A DNA stretch of 64,000 bases from Metabacillus sp. KUDC1714 (GCF_014217835.1 NZ_CP055263.1:2483501-2547500); one strand, 5' to 3'; numbered from the stretch's first letter, positions 1 through 9,040 are shown. Notes: generated from the letters alone by a model not told the origin. Numbers and translations are program-made.

Positions 1-2
1 CC

Positions 3-440
3 CTTGTTATTTTATTGCTTTCAACAGTTGCAGTAGCATACGTATCTGAAAATCTTGTCCATACGTTTGAATCGGTTGGTGAGAAGTTTGGATGGTCAGA
101 GTTATTTATTGGTGTTATCATTGTAGCGATTGTTGGAAATGCAGCAGAACATGCATCTGCAATTATTATGGCCTATAAAAATAAGATGAACATTGCTGTA
201 GAAATTGCTGTTGGATCAACATTGCAAGTAGCAATGTTTGTTGCTCCAGTATTAGTGTTAATTTCACTTTTTTTTCCTCAAAATATGCCGCTAGTCTTCA
301 CGTTACCAGAATTGATCTCTATGGTTACAGCTGTACTATTAACGATTTCGATAACAAATGATGGAGATACAAACTGGTTTGAAGGTGCAACACTATTAGC
401 AGCTTATATCATTATGGGGATTGGATTTTATCTACTATAG
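3..440 (+). CDS. Ca2+/cation:H+ exchanger (CAX/YfkE type), 3' part
   Basis: The frame is open to the first base, so the gene starts upstream and only the C-terminal ~145 residues are present. They hold about four hydrophobic segments and the motif GNAAEHASAI, which matches the GNAAEH signature of the second alpha-repeat of CaCA-superfamily exchangers, where the acidic residue binds the ion. It should exchange Ca2+ for H+ across the cytoplasmic membrane. In B. subtilis the homologue yfkE lies next to yfkD, as here. A TTG at 15 is only an internal codon. A terminator follows at 486-522. Confidence 0.88.
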   Translation, partial: LVILLLSTVAVAYVSENLVHTFESVGEKFGWSELFIGVIIVAIVGNAAEHASAIIMAYKNKMNIAVEIAVGSTLQVAMFVAPVLVLISLFFPQNMPLVFTLPELISMVTAVLLTISITNDGDTNWFEGATLLAAYIIMGIGFYLL

Positions 441-485
441 AAATGTTAATGCTACTAAATGATTATGTGAATAACCATATTGAGA

Positions 486-522
486 AAGAAGTGTGAATCA
501 ATAAGATTTTCACTTCTTTTTT
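486..522 (+). terminator. Rho-independent terminator of the exchanger gene
   Basis: AAGAAGTG (486-493) pairs with CACTTCTT (511-518) and is followed by a T-rich tract. It lies 46 bases after the stop codon. Confidence 0.7.
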
Positions 523-666
523 ATTTGTGCAGCCACTTTAGGAATTTAAGGTGAAAAACAAGATTACTGCTTGTCATTTGTTTACATAATGCTGATAGAT
601 TTGGATAATTAAGCAATATTTACTGTGGATTTGTAGAAGGATATGATAGTATTAGAAGATAAAAAG

Positions 667-692
667 AGACTCTGTGCAAATGCACAGAGTCT
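667..692. repeat. Perfect 12-bp inverted repeat
   Basis: AGACTCTGTGCA, two bases, then TGCACAGAGTCT. The T-run is only on the minus-strand side (plus-strand AAAAAGAG precedes the hairpin), so it is not a terminator for plus-strand transcripts. It lies upstream of the YczE-type gene and its role is unknown. Confidence 0.6.
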
Positions 693-727
693 TACAATGT
701 GTAGGACGAAACAGATAACTAGAGATA

Positions 728-743
728 TTGGTAACGCTTGCAA
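728..743 (+). promoter_or_regulatory. Candidate cre site (CcpA)
   Basis: TTGGTAACGCTTGCAA matches 15 of 16 positions of the catabolite-responsive element consensus WTGNNARCGNWWWCAW. It is about 160 bp upstream of the YczE-type gene. Inferred from consensus match only. Confidence 0.4.
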
Positions 744-778
744 AAAAACATTGCCAAATTACTAGGTGATAATCTTTC

Positions 779-795
779 GTATGATATTATCATAC
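779..795. promoter_or_regulatory. 17-bp palindrome, candidate operator
   Basis: GTATGATATTATCATAC has perfect 8-base arms around one central base. Its position ~105 bp before the next gene suits a dimeric repressor (TetR or MarR size class), but no regulator gene is adjacent. Confidence 0.4.
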
Positions 796-901
796 ATCAT
801 TTTATAAGGTTTGTAAATATTCTGTTTATTTATTTGAATAACATGTCTTAAAGTAAAATGCTACGCATAATGTATAGCATTTGCAAGAAAGGAAACTGAT
901 G

Positions 902-1507
902 ATGAAAATAAGAATTTTATTTTATTTAATTGGCCTTTTTTTAATGGGGTTTGGAGTAACTTTAACAATTAAAGCTGATCTCGGCGCAGGAGCATGGGAT
1001 GCATTGAACGTTGGACTTTCTACTAAAATAGGACTAACAGTTGGTAGTTGGGTCATTATTATAGGAATTGTCTTAATGTTTTTAAATGCATTTATTGTGC
1101 GTGGGAAGCCTAAGCTACTTGCGTTAGCAACAATTTTACTAATTGGATTTTCAGTTGATTTTTGGTTGTTGGTTGTATTGGAGAATTTTCAATTTGAGTT
1201 GCTTATATATAAAGTTTTTTCACTCATAGGTGGTATTGTCTTTATTGCAATTGGTGTAGCGATGTACCTTCAAACTAAATTCCCTGCAAATCCTATTGAT
1301 CAATTAATGATTTCATTACATGAAAGGTTTCATTTAAACTTCATGGTGTCTAAAACAATAGGTGAGGTATGTGCGTTAATACTAGCATTTTTCCTACAAG
1401 GCCCAATTGGAATAGGGACGATTATTATTACATTCCTCATCGGACCTATTATTCAATATATTAACATTCCAGTATCAAAAAGATATGAAATGTTACTCAA
1501 AAGATAA
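902..1507 (+). CDS. YczE/YitT-type integral membrane protein
   Basis: A ~201-residue, very hydrophobic protein with about five transmembrane helices. The N-terminal motif GVTLTIKADLGAGAWDALNVG is typical of the YczE family (DUF161-related). Function is not established for the family; in B. subtilis yczE is needed for bacillomycin-type lipopeptide production by an unknown route. AAAGGAA at 888-894 supports ATG 902 (7-base gap) or the adjacent ATG 899; the earlier TTG at 881 lies before this site. It appears monocistronic, behind the cre-like site and palindrome described separately. Confidence 0.75.
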   Translation: MKIRILFYLIGLFLMGFGVTLTIKADLGAGAWDALNVGLSTKIGLTVGSWVIIIGIVLMFLNAFIVRGKPKLLALATILLIGFSVDFWLLVVLENFQFELLIYKVFSLIGGIVFIAIGVAMYLQTKFPANPIDQLMISLHERFHLNFMVSKTIGEVCALILAFFLQGPIGIGTIIITFLIGPIIQYINIPVSKRYEMLLKR

Positions 1508-1574
1508 AAAAATTGGATAAACAAATTCACACTTGAAAACACTAATGGTAAGCATTTTGAAAGGAGTAGAAAGT

Positions 1575-2369
1575 ATGAAAAAATGGTTGCTCGTTTCTCT
1601 AGTATTGCTTTTATCATTTAGTTTTTCAAGTGCTGTTCTAGCAGAGGGAAAACAACAAAAGCCAAAGATTCCAAGTTCGGTTATGGAGATATCAAAGGAA
1701 AATACGTATCCGAATCCAACACAGGATTTGCCATATCTTCAACCAAGTGAGCTAACTAAAAGCTTAATTGATACGTCAGATGTTCCAATTGAAAACCCCG
1801 ATTTAATCAGGATCCTAAATGAGACGACGATTTCCGATGCTCCTCTTGCATTTGGATATCGCGCAACGATATTTTTAGGACAATGGGCGCTAAATTACGA
1901 ATCCACTGAAACTGCAACAAATTGGGAATATCAAAAAATTAATACAAACTATCAAGATAATCGTGGTGGGAAATCACCTGTTCAGGTACATTATAAGCAG
2001 GAAGCACAGAAGTCTATTAAAGGTGGACTAACTGCAAAAGTACCTGAGTCGGAGCATGTGAAAAAAATGATGCTCTTAAAGGCGATGCAGAAAACAAATC
2101 TGCCACTTTCATTTGAGACGATTATTGGTGCTGGAACGAAAAAGGACCAAGTATATAATATTCCATCAAAAAAACTTGGCTATTTATATGCATATGCGCC
2201 TGCAGTTAATGAAAAAGGAAAAGTAACATATGGAGAAGTTTACTTAGTGCTAAAAGGAAACAAAAAAAGCATTGTTGTAAAAAATATTACCTCACAAGGA
2301 ATTGGTGCTTGGATTCCATTGCAAGACCATGCATCTTTTGGTTTTGTGACATCAGACCGACCTAGATAA
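1575..2369 (+). CDS. yfkD: YfkD-family secreted protein
   Basis: 264 residues beginning with a clear Sec signal peptide (MKKWLLVSLVLLLSFSFSS, predicted cleavage after AVLA). The rest is hydrophilic. Length and sequence resemble B. subtilis YfkD, a protein of unknown biochemical function. ATG 1575 is chosen because AAGGAG at 1561-1566 lies 8 bases before it and because this start begins the signal peptide; an upstream in-frame extension lacks both. Its neighbours (exchanger before, yfkC and yfkAB after) are those of B. subtilis. Confidence 0.82.
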   Translation: MKKWLLVSLVLLLSFSFSSAVLAEGKQQKPKIPSSVMEISKENTYPNPTQDLPYLQPSELTKSLIDTSDVPIENPDLIRILNETTISDAPLAFGYRATIFLGQWALNYESTETATNWEYQKINTNYQDNRGGKSPVQVHYKQEAQKSIKGGLTAKVPESEHVKKMMLLKAMQKTNLPLSFETIIGAGTKKDQVYNIPSKKLGYLYAYAPAVNEKGKVTYGEVYLVLKGNKKSIVVKNITSQGIGAWIPLQDHASFGFVTSDRPR

Positions 2370-2381
2370 AAACAAAAAGGA

Positions 2382-2410
2382 GATCAATGCGCAGTGCGTG
2401 TTGGTCTTTT
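2382..2410 (+). terminator. Terminator after yfkD
   Basis: GATCAA (2382-2387) and TTGGTC (2401-2406) pair with one G-T wobble around an inner CGCAGTGCG, followed by TTTTT. Confidence 0.65.
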
Positions 2411-2473
2411 TAATAGGCTTTTTATGCAAAAATCGTATCTTTTAATGTCTATATGGTTAAGGAGTGCAAGAGA

Positions 2474-3721
2474 GTGTATAGAGTTATTTTCTTTGTCATT
2501 ATTATGGCAATACTTTTTCCAAATATAATAGTAGCTGGAGGTATATCCGAACTAAAGGATCTTAAAATTGCGTTTATACGTGATGGTGATTTGTGGACAT
2601 TGGTTAATGGGGAAGAAAAACAAATTACGAATACAGGGAGAGTTTATCCAACTCTTCAATGGTCACATGATGGAACCTGGCTAGCATATCAAATTGAAAA
2701 CTCTTCTGAAGCACAAGATAATGGACAACAGGTTGAAGTATGGGCTTATCATATTGAATCTGGTGTAAAGAAGAAAATTTTTTATGATGGATATTCTCCT
2801 TCATGGTCACCAAGTAAAAATGTCATAGCTTTTAATGCAAAGGGTATATTAAATATTTCAAATTTTAAACGATTTTATAATATGGCAACTGGTGTTGACA
2901 GTTACACCTGGTTACCTGATGGAAGTGGATTTTTACTTTCGTCTGCGGGAGTACTCCGACCAGATGGGTGGACAAGTGCGATTCTTTATACTAAAAAGGT
3001 AAATGAGTCTTACGATGATATTATTTTATTTGGTGGAGTAGATCATTTTTTTACTCTTCCAAAAGAGATTGGCATTAATAAAAAGAAAATCATTGCTATA
3101 TATGCCGATAATTTTGAATTCTCACCTAGTAACAAGTGGATTTCCTTCATTGTTTCACCAACAGCTTCCTGGTCGATGGATAGCAATATGCTTTGTGTCA
3201 TTTCAAGAGAAGGGGAAAAATTTGAAGTATTAGATGAAGTAATCTTTGGAGTTGGTGAACCAAAATGGGCACCAACAAAAGATATCATCGCCTATATTGC
3301 TGGAGGCGGTAGAATTGTATTTGGTTTTAAAGATAAAGACTTGAAGATTAAGGAAATGCCAGTATCAGGCTCACTTACCCCGCAAAATTACACAGAGCTA
3401 GATTTCACATGGATTAATGACCATTCAATTGTTACTTCCAGAGTAAAAGAAAAGGAGTGGTCAAATGACTTTAATGAGCATCCATTACCTTCTCTGTATT
3501 CAGTAAATATTGATAATAACAAGCAGGAGAGAATATCCAAGCCACCAGTGGGCTTTGGCGATTATAATCCAATGAGTATTCAATCTGCTAAAAAGCTCAT
3601 TTGGTTTAGAGGGAAGTCAATAACCGATGAGAATCGCGATATATGGATTTCAGATACGAATGGTGCCAATGCTAAAAAGTGGTTGGAAAATATTGATGTG
3701 ATTACACTTTACGATGAATAG
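2474..3721 (+). CDS. Secreted TolB-like beta-propeller protein
   Basis: 415 residues. The first ~28 form a signal peptide or membrane anchor. The remainder repeats the pattern of TolB/WD40-like blades, e.g. LKIAFIRDGDLWTLV, PTLQWSHDGTWLAY, PSWSPSKNVIAF, YTWLPDGSGFLL, EFSPSNKWISFI and PKWAPTKDIIAYI: about six blades, each with the S/P-D/S-G/N-K turn before a W/I-A strand. Such propellers usually serve as binding scaffolds; no catalytic motif was seen and no specific role can be given. GTG 2474 is preferred to ATG 2453 because AAGGAG (2459-2464) precedes it by 9 bases. Confidence 0.7.
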   Translation: MYRVIFFVIIMAILFPNIIVAGGISELKDLKIAFIRDGDLWTLVNGEEKQITNTGRVYPTLQWSHDGTWLAYQIENSSEAQDNGQQVEVWAYHIESGVKKKIFYDGYSPSWSPSKNVIAFNAKGILNISNFKRFYNMATGVDSYTWLPDGSGFLLSSAGVLRPDGWTSAILYTKKVNESYDDIILFGGVDHFFTLPKEIGINKKKIIAIYADNFEFSPSNKWISFIVSPTASWSMDSNMLCVISREGEKFEVLDEVIFGVGEPKWAPTKDIIAYIAGGGRIVFGFKDKDLKIKEMPVSGSLTPQNYTELDFTWINDHSIVTSRVKEKEWSNDFNEHPLPSLYSVNIDNNKQERISKPPVGFGDYNPMSIQSAKKLIWFRGKSITDENRDIWISDTNGANAKKWLENIDVITLYDE

Positions 3722-3740
3722 AGTAGGTAAATAAAACAAT

Positions 3741-3775
3741 AGAACTGAATCATTTTCGGATTCAGTTCTTATTTA
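3741..3775. terminator. Bidirectional terminator
   Basis: AGAACTGAATC (3741-3751) and GATTCAGTTCT (3759-3769) form an 11-bp stem between the convergent propeller gene and yfkC, with T-rich sequence on the plus side. Confidence 0.8.
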
Positions 3776-3784
3776 TTTCACTAA

Positions 3785-4633
3785 TCATCTTGAGCTAGAG
3801 TCTTCATGTTGATTCAGTAAGATTTGCTCCTCCGCAAGACCAATTTTTTCATCATAGAGTGTTTGGGCAATTATCTTTCTTGCTTCTTTAGCAGTACTCC
3901 AATAGGCTTGATCATCAACAAGTCCAGTAATCGTATATTCATATCCACGATATCCTGAATTTAATGAAGTTATTCCGTATAGTTGAAAGGGCTCAATGAC
4001 ACAATCCTCTTGATCTCGCTTTAAGCAGTGGTCATATTCTTGATTAATTTTTACACATGCCTTCTCAAGGACAGACCATACTTTTTCAGGATTTTCTCGA
4101 AACCTTACAATCACTCGTTCAATTACCCTCATTCTGTCGATATTATAATTTTGGATTTGTTTAATTTCCCCGTTACTAATGGTAAGAAGCTTTCCACTCC
4201 ATTCACGTACCTTTAAAGAGCGAAGGCCAATTTCTTCAACTGTCCCATTAAACGTATTATTAATTGTGATAAAGTCACCTTGATGAATCTGTTTTTCATA
4301 GATGAAAAACAATCCGGCTAGAATATCCTTTATAAGGCTTTGTGCACCAAAACCAATGATAATTCCAGCAACCCCAGCACCAGCGATAATTGAGCCAAAG
4401 TTATCAACAAATTGAGAAACTACATACAAAATAAAACTAATTGAGGCTGTATACTTAGTTAAAGACCGGATCATACTCTCAATTGTTTTTTCTTTTCGTT
4501 CTTCAATAAAGTTTGTCTTTTGGAAAAATTTACCGATAATAATATTTATGAGAAAAACACTAATCCATAAAATAACGGCAACAAGTAAAATATGAAAGAC
4601 TTTCAAATCCATGAGTTCCTTTAATTGCTCCAT
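3785..4633 (-). CDS. yfkC: Small-conductance mechanosensitive channel (MscS family)
   Basis: 282 residues. Three N-terminal transmembrane segments (about 13-33, 60-80, 85-105) end in the glycine/alanine-rich pore helix IIAGAGVAGIIIGFGAQSLI, characteristic of MscS TM3, followed by the beta domain (GDFITINNTFNGTVEEIGLRS) and an alpha/beta C-terminal cytoplasmic cage. It should release solutes on hypo-osmotic shock. It starts 9 bases after yfkAB stops, so the two form an operon, as in B. subtilis. Confidence 0.88.
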   Translation of the reverse strand: MEQLKELMDLKVFHILLVAVILWISVFLINIIIGKFFQKTNFIEERKEKTIESMIRSLTKYTASISFILYVVSQFVDNFGSIIAGAGVAGIIIGFGAQSLIKDILAGLFFIYEKQIHQGDFITINNTFNGTVEEIGLRSLKVREWSGKLLTISNGEIKQIQNYNIDRMRVIERVIVRFRENPEKVWSVLEKACVKINQEYDHCLKRDQEDCVIEPFQLYGITSLNSGYRGYEYTITGLVDDQAYWSTAKEARKIIAQTLYDEKIGLAEEQILLNQHEDSSSR

Positions 4634-4642
4634 TTGGTCACC

Positions 4643-5764
4643 TTATATATTTGATTTTCGTGTAGAAAAATCAACATCTTGATAATAGCTATTCTTTACA
4701 AGTATATTTGGTCCTAGACATTTTACTTCAGGACAATGGCAATTAAGCGACTTCGCTAATTTAGACTCCATCCACTTATCGTATGCAGATTGGAGTGTAT
4801 TATCTTGAATATTACCTAATGCAGGTGCATCACCAAAGTCAGTAACGATAATACTTCCATCGAAAATATTAACATTAAGACGTGAACGGCCGTCAGGGTC
4901 ATTTCGAACCGTTACGTTTTTACTTTGACGAAGGCGATTAATTAATTCTAAATCAACCTGCTCATTACTGCATGCATAAAACGGTAATGTTCCAAATAGC
5001 ATCCAAACATTTTCATCACGGATATCTAATAAATGATGAATTGCATTTCGCATTTCTGATAAGGATAGCGTTTCTAAGCTACTTGCAAAATCGCTTGGAT
5101 ACATAGGATGGATTTCATGGCGCTGACAAAGCATCTCTTCAACGATTTGTTTATGGATCTTTTCTATATAGGGGAGTGTCCGCTTATTAAGCATTGTTTC
5201 AGCTGATACAATCACACCTGCTTTAACGAGAGCGCGGCTATTTTCGATCATTCTTTCAAATAATGCAGCTCTTTGCTGATAAGTTGGTTTTCGATCCATT
5301 ACAGCAAATCCAACCTCTACAAACTCTTCGATCGTTCCCCAATTATGAGAAATATGTAATACATCTAAGTAAGGAATGATTTTTTCATATCGCTTTAAGT
5401 CAAGTGTTAAATTTGAATTTATTTGTGTACGCACTCCACGTTCATGGGCATACTTCAAAAGAGGAACAACGTATTGCTCAACTGATTTTAACGAGAGCAT
5501 CGGTTCTCCACCGGTAATGCTTAAAGAACGGAGTGTAGGTACTTCATCTAATCTTTTTAATAGAAGCTCAAGTGGCAGAGCGTTAGGATCCTTAGGTTGT
5601 AATGTATAGCCAACAGCACAATGCTCACAACGCATATTGCATAGTGTAGTAGTTGTGAACTCAATATTTGTCAACGACATTTTTCCATATTGCTCAACAT
5701 CTAAGTAAGCTTCCCATGGGTCAAATGAAGTTGAAATTTGTTTTAAAGATTTTATAGCATTCAT
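4643..5764 (-). CDS. yfkAB: YfkAB radical SAM/SPASM-type protein
   Basis: 373 residues. The radical-SAM cluster motif CNMRCEHC (Cx3Cx2C) lies near residue 43, followed by ITGGEPML (the SAM-binding GGE). C-terminal cysteines (CHCPEVKC) could hold an auxiliary cluster. The family, also called CxCxxxxC-motif YfkAB, has no assigned substrate. A good Shine-Dalgarno (AAAGGAGTATCCTC before ATG on the minus strand) supports the start. It is the first gene of the yfkAB-yfkC operon and diverges from yfjT across a 136-bp intergenic region. Confidence 0.85.
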   Translation of the reverse strand: MNAIKSLKQISTSFDPWEAYLDVEQYGKMSLTNIEFTTTTLCNMRCEHCAVGYTLQPKDPNALPLELLLKRLDEVPTLRSLSITGGEPMLSLKSVEQYVVPLLKYAHERGVRTQINSNLTLDLKRYEKIIPYLDVLHISHNWGTIEEFVEVGFAVMDRKPTYQQRAALFERMIENSRALVKAGVIVSAETMLNKRTLPYIEKIHKQIVEEMLCQRHEIHPMYPSDFASSLETLSLSEMRNAIHHLLDIRDENVWMLFGTLPFYACSNEQVDLELINRLRQSKNVTVRNDPDGRSRLNVNIFDGSIIVTDFGDAPALGNIQDNTLQSAYDKWMESKLAKSLNCHCPEVKCLGPNILVKNSYYQDVDFSTRKSNI

Positions 5765-5900
5765 GAGGATACTCCTTTATTTATAGCATAACAACCATTT
5801 TATCATGAACCCTATTCGTTATCATAGGTGGGAGTTGGAAATATGGTTGTCAAAAAATTACGTTTAAGCTACGATTAAATTATCTGAAAGGAGAGATAAG

Positions 5901-6089
5901 ATGGGTAACGCAGTTCAAGATAAAGATTCACAACTATCTTATTTAAAAAATCGCTTAAATATGTTTTTAGAAGTACTTGACTCAATGGATCCTGAATCTA
6001 CAGATGTAGATGATATAGATCGTTTATTACAAATGCTTGATGACCTTGAATTTAAGCATGATCAGTTTAAAAAGGGTTGGGAAAAATAA
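5901..6089 (+). CDS. yfjT: SE1561/YfjT-family small protein
   Basis: 62 acidic residues, predicted helical, with the segment DSMDPESTDVDDIDRLLQML. It matches the small conserved SE1561 family (B. subtilis YfjT), of unknown function. The RBS GAAAGGAGAG lies 5-10 bases before the ATG. It is followed at once by a terminator and is monocistronic. Confidence 0.8.
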   Translation: MGNAVQDKDSQLSYLKNRLNMFLEVLDSMDPESTDVDDIDRLLQMLDDLEFKHDQFKKGWEK

Positions 6090-6092
6090 GTG

Positions 6093-6128
6093 GGAGAGCT
6101 GGACACAATTGTGCCGGCTCTTTTTTAT
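6093..6128 (+). terminator. Terminator of yfjT
   Basis: GAGAGCTGG and CCGGCTCTT pair around ACACAATTGTG (itself self-complementary) and are followed by a run of T residues. Confidence 0.7.
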
Positions 6129-6191
6129 TTGGTGGAGAGATTTTCGAGAAAGGTGTAGTTTATTGTGGAACGGTCGATATCTTAGTTAAGC

Positions 6192-6205
6192 TGAAAGCGC
6201 TTTGA
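6192..6205 (+). promoter_or_regulatory. Candidate cre site upstream of fumarase
   Basis: TGAAAGCGCTTTGA differs at one position from the ideal TGAAAGCGCTTTCA element bound by CcpA. It lies 157 bp before the fumarase start, so carbon catabolite repression of this TCA-cycle gene is a reasonable inference. Confidence 0.5.
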
Positions 6206-6361
6206 ATACATCTTTTCAACAAATATGGGAAGGAGTATAATAAAAATTGAGAGAAAAGACCGAAAGTTAACAAAACTGAAAATGAGACTAAATAAAGAAG
6301 CAGTTCATCGTTCACTGACAAAATGTCGTGACGCTTGCTGTTCTATAAGGGGAGAATCGAG

Positions 6362-7900
6362 ATGGAGAACTTTTATGAAAGTATGTATCAATTAATTGTA
6401 GAAACATCGACTAACTTACCAAAAGACGTAAGACGAGCAATTGCAGCTGCAAAGCAACGAGAAAGCGCTGGAACTCGTTCAGCGATGTCACTTGCAACAA
6501 TTACGAATAATATAAAAATGGCTGATGACAATATTTCACCTATTTGTCAGGATACAGGCCTACCTACATTTAAATTAAAGGTTCCAGTTGGTGCTAATCA
6601 ACTAGCGATGAAAAAAGAAATAAAGCGTGCAATCGAACAAGCAACGAAAGATGGAAAACTTCGACCAAACTCAGTAGATTCAATTTCAGGTGATAACAGT
6701 GGGGACAATCTAGGAGATGGAACACCTGTTATTAAATTTGAGCAATGGGAAAATGACTATATTGATGCTCGTCTTATTTTAAAAGGCGGTGGCTGTGAAA
6801 ATAAAAATATCCAGTACAGCTTACCTTGTGAACTTGATGGTCTTGGGAAAGCTGGACGAGACCTTGATGGTATTCGCAAATGTATTATGCACTCTGTCTA
6901 CCAAGCACAAGGACAAGGCTGTAGTGCCGGGTTTATCGGAGTAGGAATTGGCGGAGATCGTACTAGTGGCTATGAACTAGCTAAAGAACAGCTCTTTAGA
7001 AGAGTAGATGATGTAAATCAACGTGAAGACTTACGTCAGCTTGAAGAATATGTAGTTGAACATGCTAATGAACTAGGAATTGGTACAATGGGCTTCGGTG
7101 GAGAAACAACATTACTTGGCTGTAAAATTGGTGTAATCAACCGTATCCCAGCAAGCTTCTTTGTATCGGTTGCCTACAATTGTTGGGCATATCGTCGACT
7201 TGGTGTATTCATTGATCCTGACAATGGTTCAATTAATGAGTGGCTATACCAAGATGGAGAAGAGATTGATTTTGGTCATGATGAAGTGGCAGCTACTGAA
7301 GAACAAACCCTTCAAACGAGAGAAGTTGTTCTTGAAGCACCAATTACAGAAGAGAAAATTAGAGAGCTAAAAGTTGGAGACGTTGTTCGAATTAACGGCA
7401 TGATGTATACAGGACGTGACGCGATCCATAAATATCTTTCTGAAAATGACTCACCAGTTGATTTAAATGGACAAGTTATTTACCACTGTGGTCCTGTAAT
7501 GATGAAGGATGAAGACGGCAACTATCATGTAAAAGCAGCTGGACCAACAACAAGTATTCGCGAGGAACCTTATCAAGGTGACATTATGAAGCGCTTCGGA
7601 ATTCGGGCAGTTATTGGAAAAGGTGGCATGGGACCAAAAACACTAAAAGCCCTAGGTGAGCACGGTGGAGTGTACTTAAATGCTATTGGTGGAGCCGCGC
7701 AATACTATGCAGATTGTATCAAATCTGTTGAAGGTGTCGACCTTATGCAATTCGGTATCCCAGAAGCAATGTGGCACTTGAAAGTAGAAGGCTTTACCGC
7801 TGTTGTTACAATGGACTCTCATGGTAATAGTCTACATGCAGATGTTGATAAATCTTCATTAGAGAAGCTTGCGCAATTCAAAGAGCCAGTATTTAAATAA
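6362..7900 (+). CDS. fumA: Class I fumarate hydratase (Fe-S)
   Basis: 512 residues. The N-terminal alpha-type part (to ~280) has ISPICQDTGLPTF, GGGCENKN and GIGGDRTSGYELA; the C-terminal beta-type part (~330-500) has GRDAIHKYL and the glycine-rich AVIGKGGMGPKTL. This is the fused alpha-beta layout of oxygen-sensitive [4Fe-4S] class I fumarases, which interconvert fumarate and malate. Cysteines in CQDTG, GGGCEN and GQGCSAG are candidate cluster ligands; their exact assignment is not proven here. ATG 6362 follows AAGGGGAG at a normal distance. B. subtilis relies on class II CitG, so this gene is an addition to the yfjT-pdaA neighbourhood. Confidence 0.9.
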   Translation: MENFYESMYQLIVETSTNLPKDVRRAIAAAKQRESAGTRSAMSLATITNNIKMADDNISPICQDTGLPTFKLKVPVGANQLAMKKEIKRAIEQATKDGKLRPNSVDSISGDNSGDNLGDGTPVIKFEQWENDYIDARLILKGGGCENKNIQYSLPCELDGLGKAGRDLDGIRKCIMHSVYQAQGQGCSAGFIGVGIGGDRTSGYELAKEQLFRRVDDVNQREDLRQLEEYVVEHANELGIGTMGFGGETTLLGCKIGVINRIPASFFVSVAYNCWAYRRLGVFIDPDNGSINEWLYQDGEEIDFGHDEVAATEEQTLQTREVVLEAPITEEKIRELKVGDVVRINGMMYTGRDAIHKYLSENDSPVDLNGQVIYHCGPVMMKDEDGNYHVKAAGPTTSIREEPYQGDIMKRFGIRAVIGKGGMGPKTLKALGEHGGVYLNAIGGAAQYYADCIKSVEGVDLMQFGIPEAMWHLKVEGFTAVVTMDSHGNSLHADVDKSSLEKLAQFKEPVFK

Positions 7901-7913
7901 ATAATTGATTGAG

Positions 7914-7947
7914 AAGAAGACTTTGGGTGACCTGGGTCTTCTTTTTT
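7914..7947 (+). terminator. Terminator of fumarase
   Basis: AAGAAGAC (7914-7921) and GTCTTCTT (7936-7943) form an 8-bp stem followed by T residues. Confidence 0.75.
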
Positions 7948-8089
7948 GATGTGAGTGGGAGCATATCATTAAACTAAATCATTAGACCTCTAAAATCTAG
8001 AACAAATAATCCTTGGAATTTTTTTTCAGTATGGAAATTCTCTCTAAATAAACACTATACATAATGACAATAATGAGGAGAGAACAAAG

Positions 8090-8890
8090 ATGAAAAAATG
8101 GTCCATCGCTGTTAGTTTATTTTGTCTCATTTTTCTTTCTATGAGTACTGTTTCCGCCCAATCCAATAAACCAATTCATTGGGGATTTAAGAAGAGTCAA
8201 AATCATGAGCCTGCTTCTGCTGGTAAGGAATTAGATGACCTCTTAAGCAAATATGGTTCGTTTTATTTAGGTGATCCTACAAAAAAGGAAATTTACTTAA
8301 CGTTTGATAATGGATATGAAAATGGATATACAGCTAAAGTACTTGATGTATTAAAGCAACGAAATGTTCCTGCTACATTTTTTATCACAGGTCATTATTT
8401 AAACACTGAACCAGAATTGGTAAAACGGATGGTAAAAGAAGGGCATATCGTTGGGAATCACTCTTGGTATCATCCGGATTTAACAACACAAAGTGATCAG
8501 CAGCTTAAAGAGGAACTTGAGTCCGTGCGAATAAAAGTTGAGGAGCTTACTGGGCAAAAAGGGATGAGCTATCTGCGTCCACCAAGGGGGATCTTTAGTG
8601 AACGAGTTCTCGCTAAATCTAAGGAGCTTGGTTACACAACTGTCTTTTGGTCATTAGCATTTATAGATTGGAAAGTTGATGCACAAAAGGGTTGGAAATA
8701 CTCTTACGATAATATAATGCGCCAAATCCATCCAGGGTCGATTCTTTTGCTTCACACAGTTTCGAAAGATAATGCTGAAGCGCTTGATCAAGCAATTGTT
8801 GATTTAGAGAAGCAAGGCTATATTTTTAAAAGCTTGGATGATTTGATGATCAATAAAATGATCGATCACCCTTATTTATTTTCCCTTTGA
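8090..8890 (+). CDS. pdaA: Delta-lactam-biosynthetic de-N-acetylase PdaA
   Basis: 266 residues: signal peptide (1-~23), then a polysaccharide-deacetylase (NodB) domain from ~65. Visible motifs: LTFDNGYENGYT (motif 1, with the D-N pair characteristic of PdaA where other family members have D-D), HSWYHPDL (metal-binding H-x4-H), RPPRG (motif 3) and LLLHTVS (motif 5). It removes acetyl groups from muramic acid during formation of the muramic-delta-lactam of spore cortex, outside the inner forespore membrane, and is needed for germination. RBS GAGGAGAG. A strong terminator follows. Supports an endospore-forming host. Confidence 0.94.
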   Translation: MKKWSIAVSLFCLIFLSMSTVSAQSNKPIHWGFKKSQNHEPASAGKELDDLLSKYGSFYLGDPTKKEIYLTFDNGYENGYTAKVLDVLKQRNVPATFFITGHYLNTEPELVKRMVKEGHIVGNHSWYHPDLTTQSDQQLKEELESVRIKVEELTGQKGMSYLRPPRGIFSERVLAKSKELGYTTVFWSLAFIDWKVDAQKGWKYSYDNIMRQIHPGSILLLHTVSKDNAEALDQAIVDLEKQGYIFKSLDDLMINKMIDHPYLFSL

Positions 8891-8895
8891 TAATC

Positions 8896-8944
8896 AACGC
8901 CCGCACACCCGTTACTTCAGTGATGGGTTAGGGCGTTTTTTTTA
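8896..8944 (+). terminator. Terminator of pdaA
   Basis: AACGCCC (8896-8902) pairs with GGGCGTT, with inner pairing of CACCCGTTAC with GATGGGTTA; a long T-run follows. Confidence 0.8.
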
Positions 8945-9040
8945 ATTTTTTTTAAAATAAAATGAAAAACTAAATACAAACAAGTGTTCCTATTGTTATA
9001 ATTTAACTATCTTATATCTTATCGAGCAAGGGGTGTGGAC

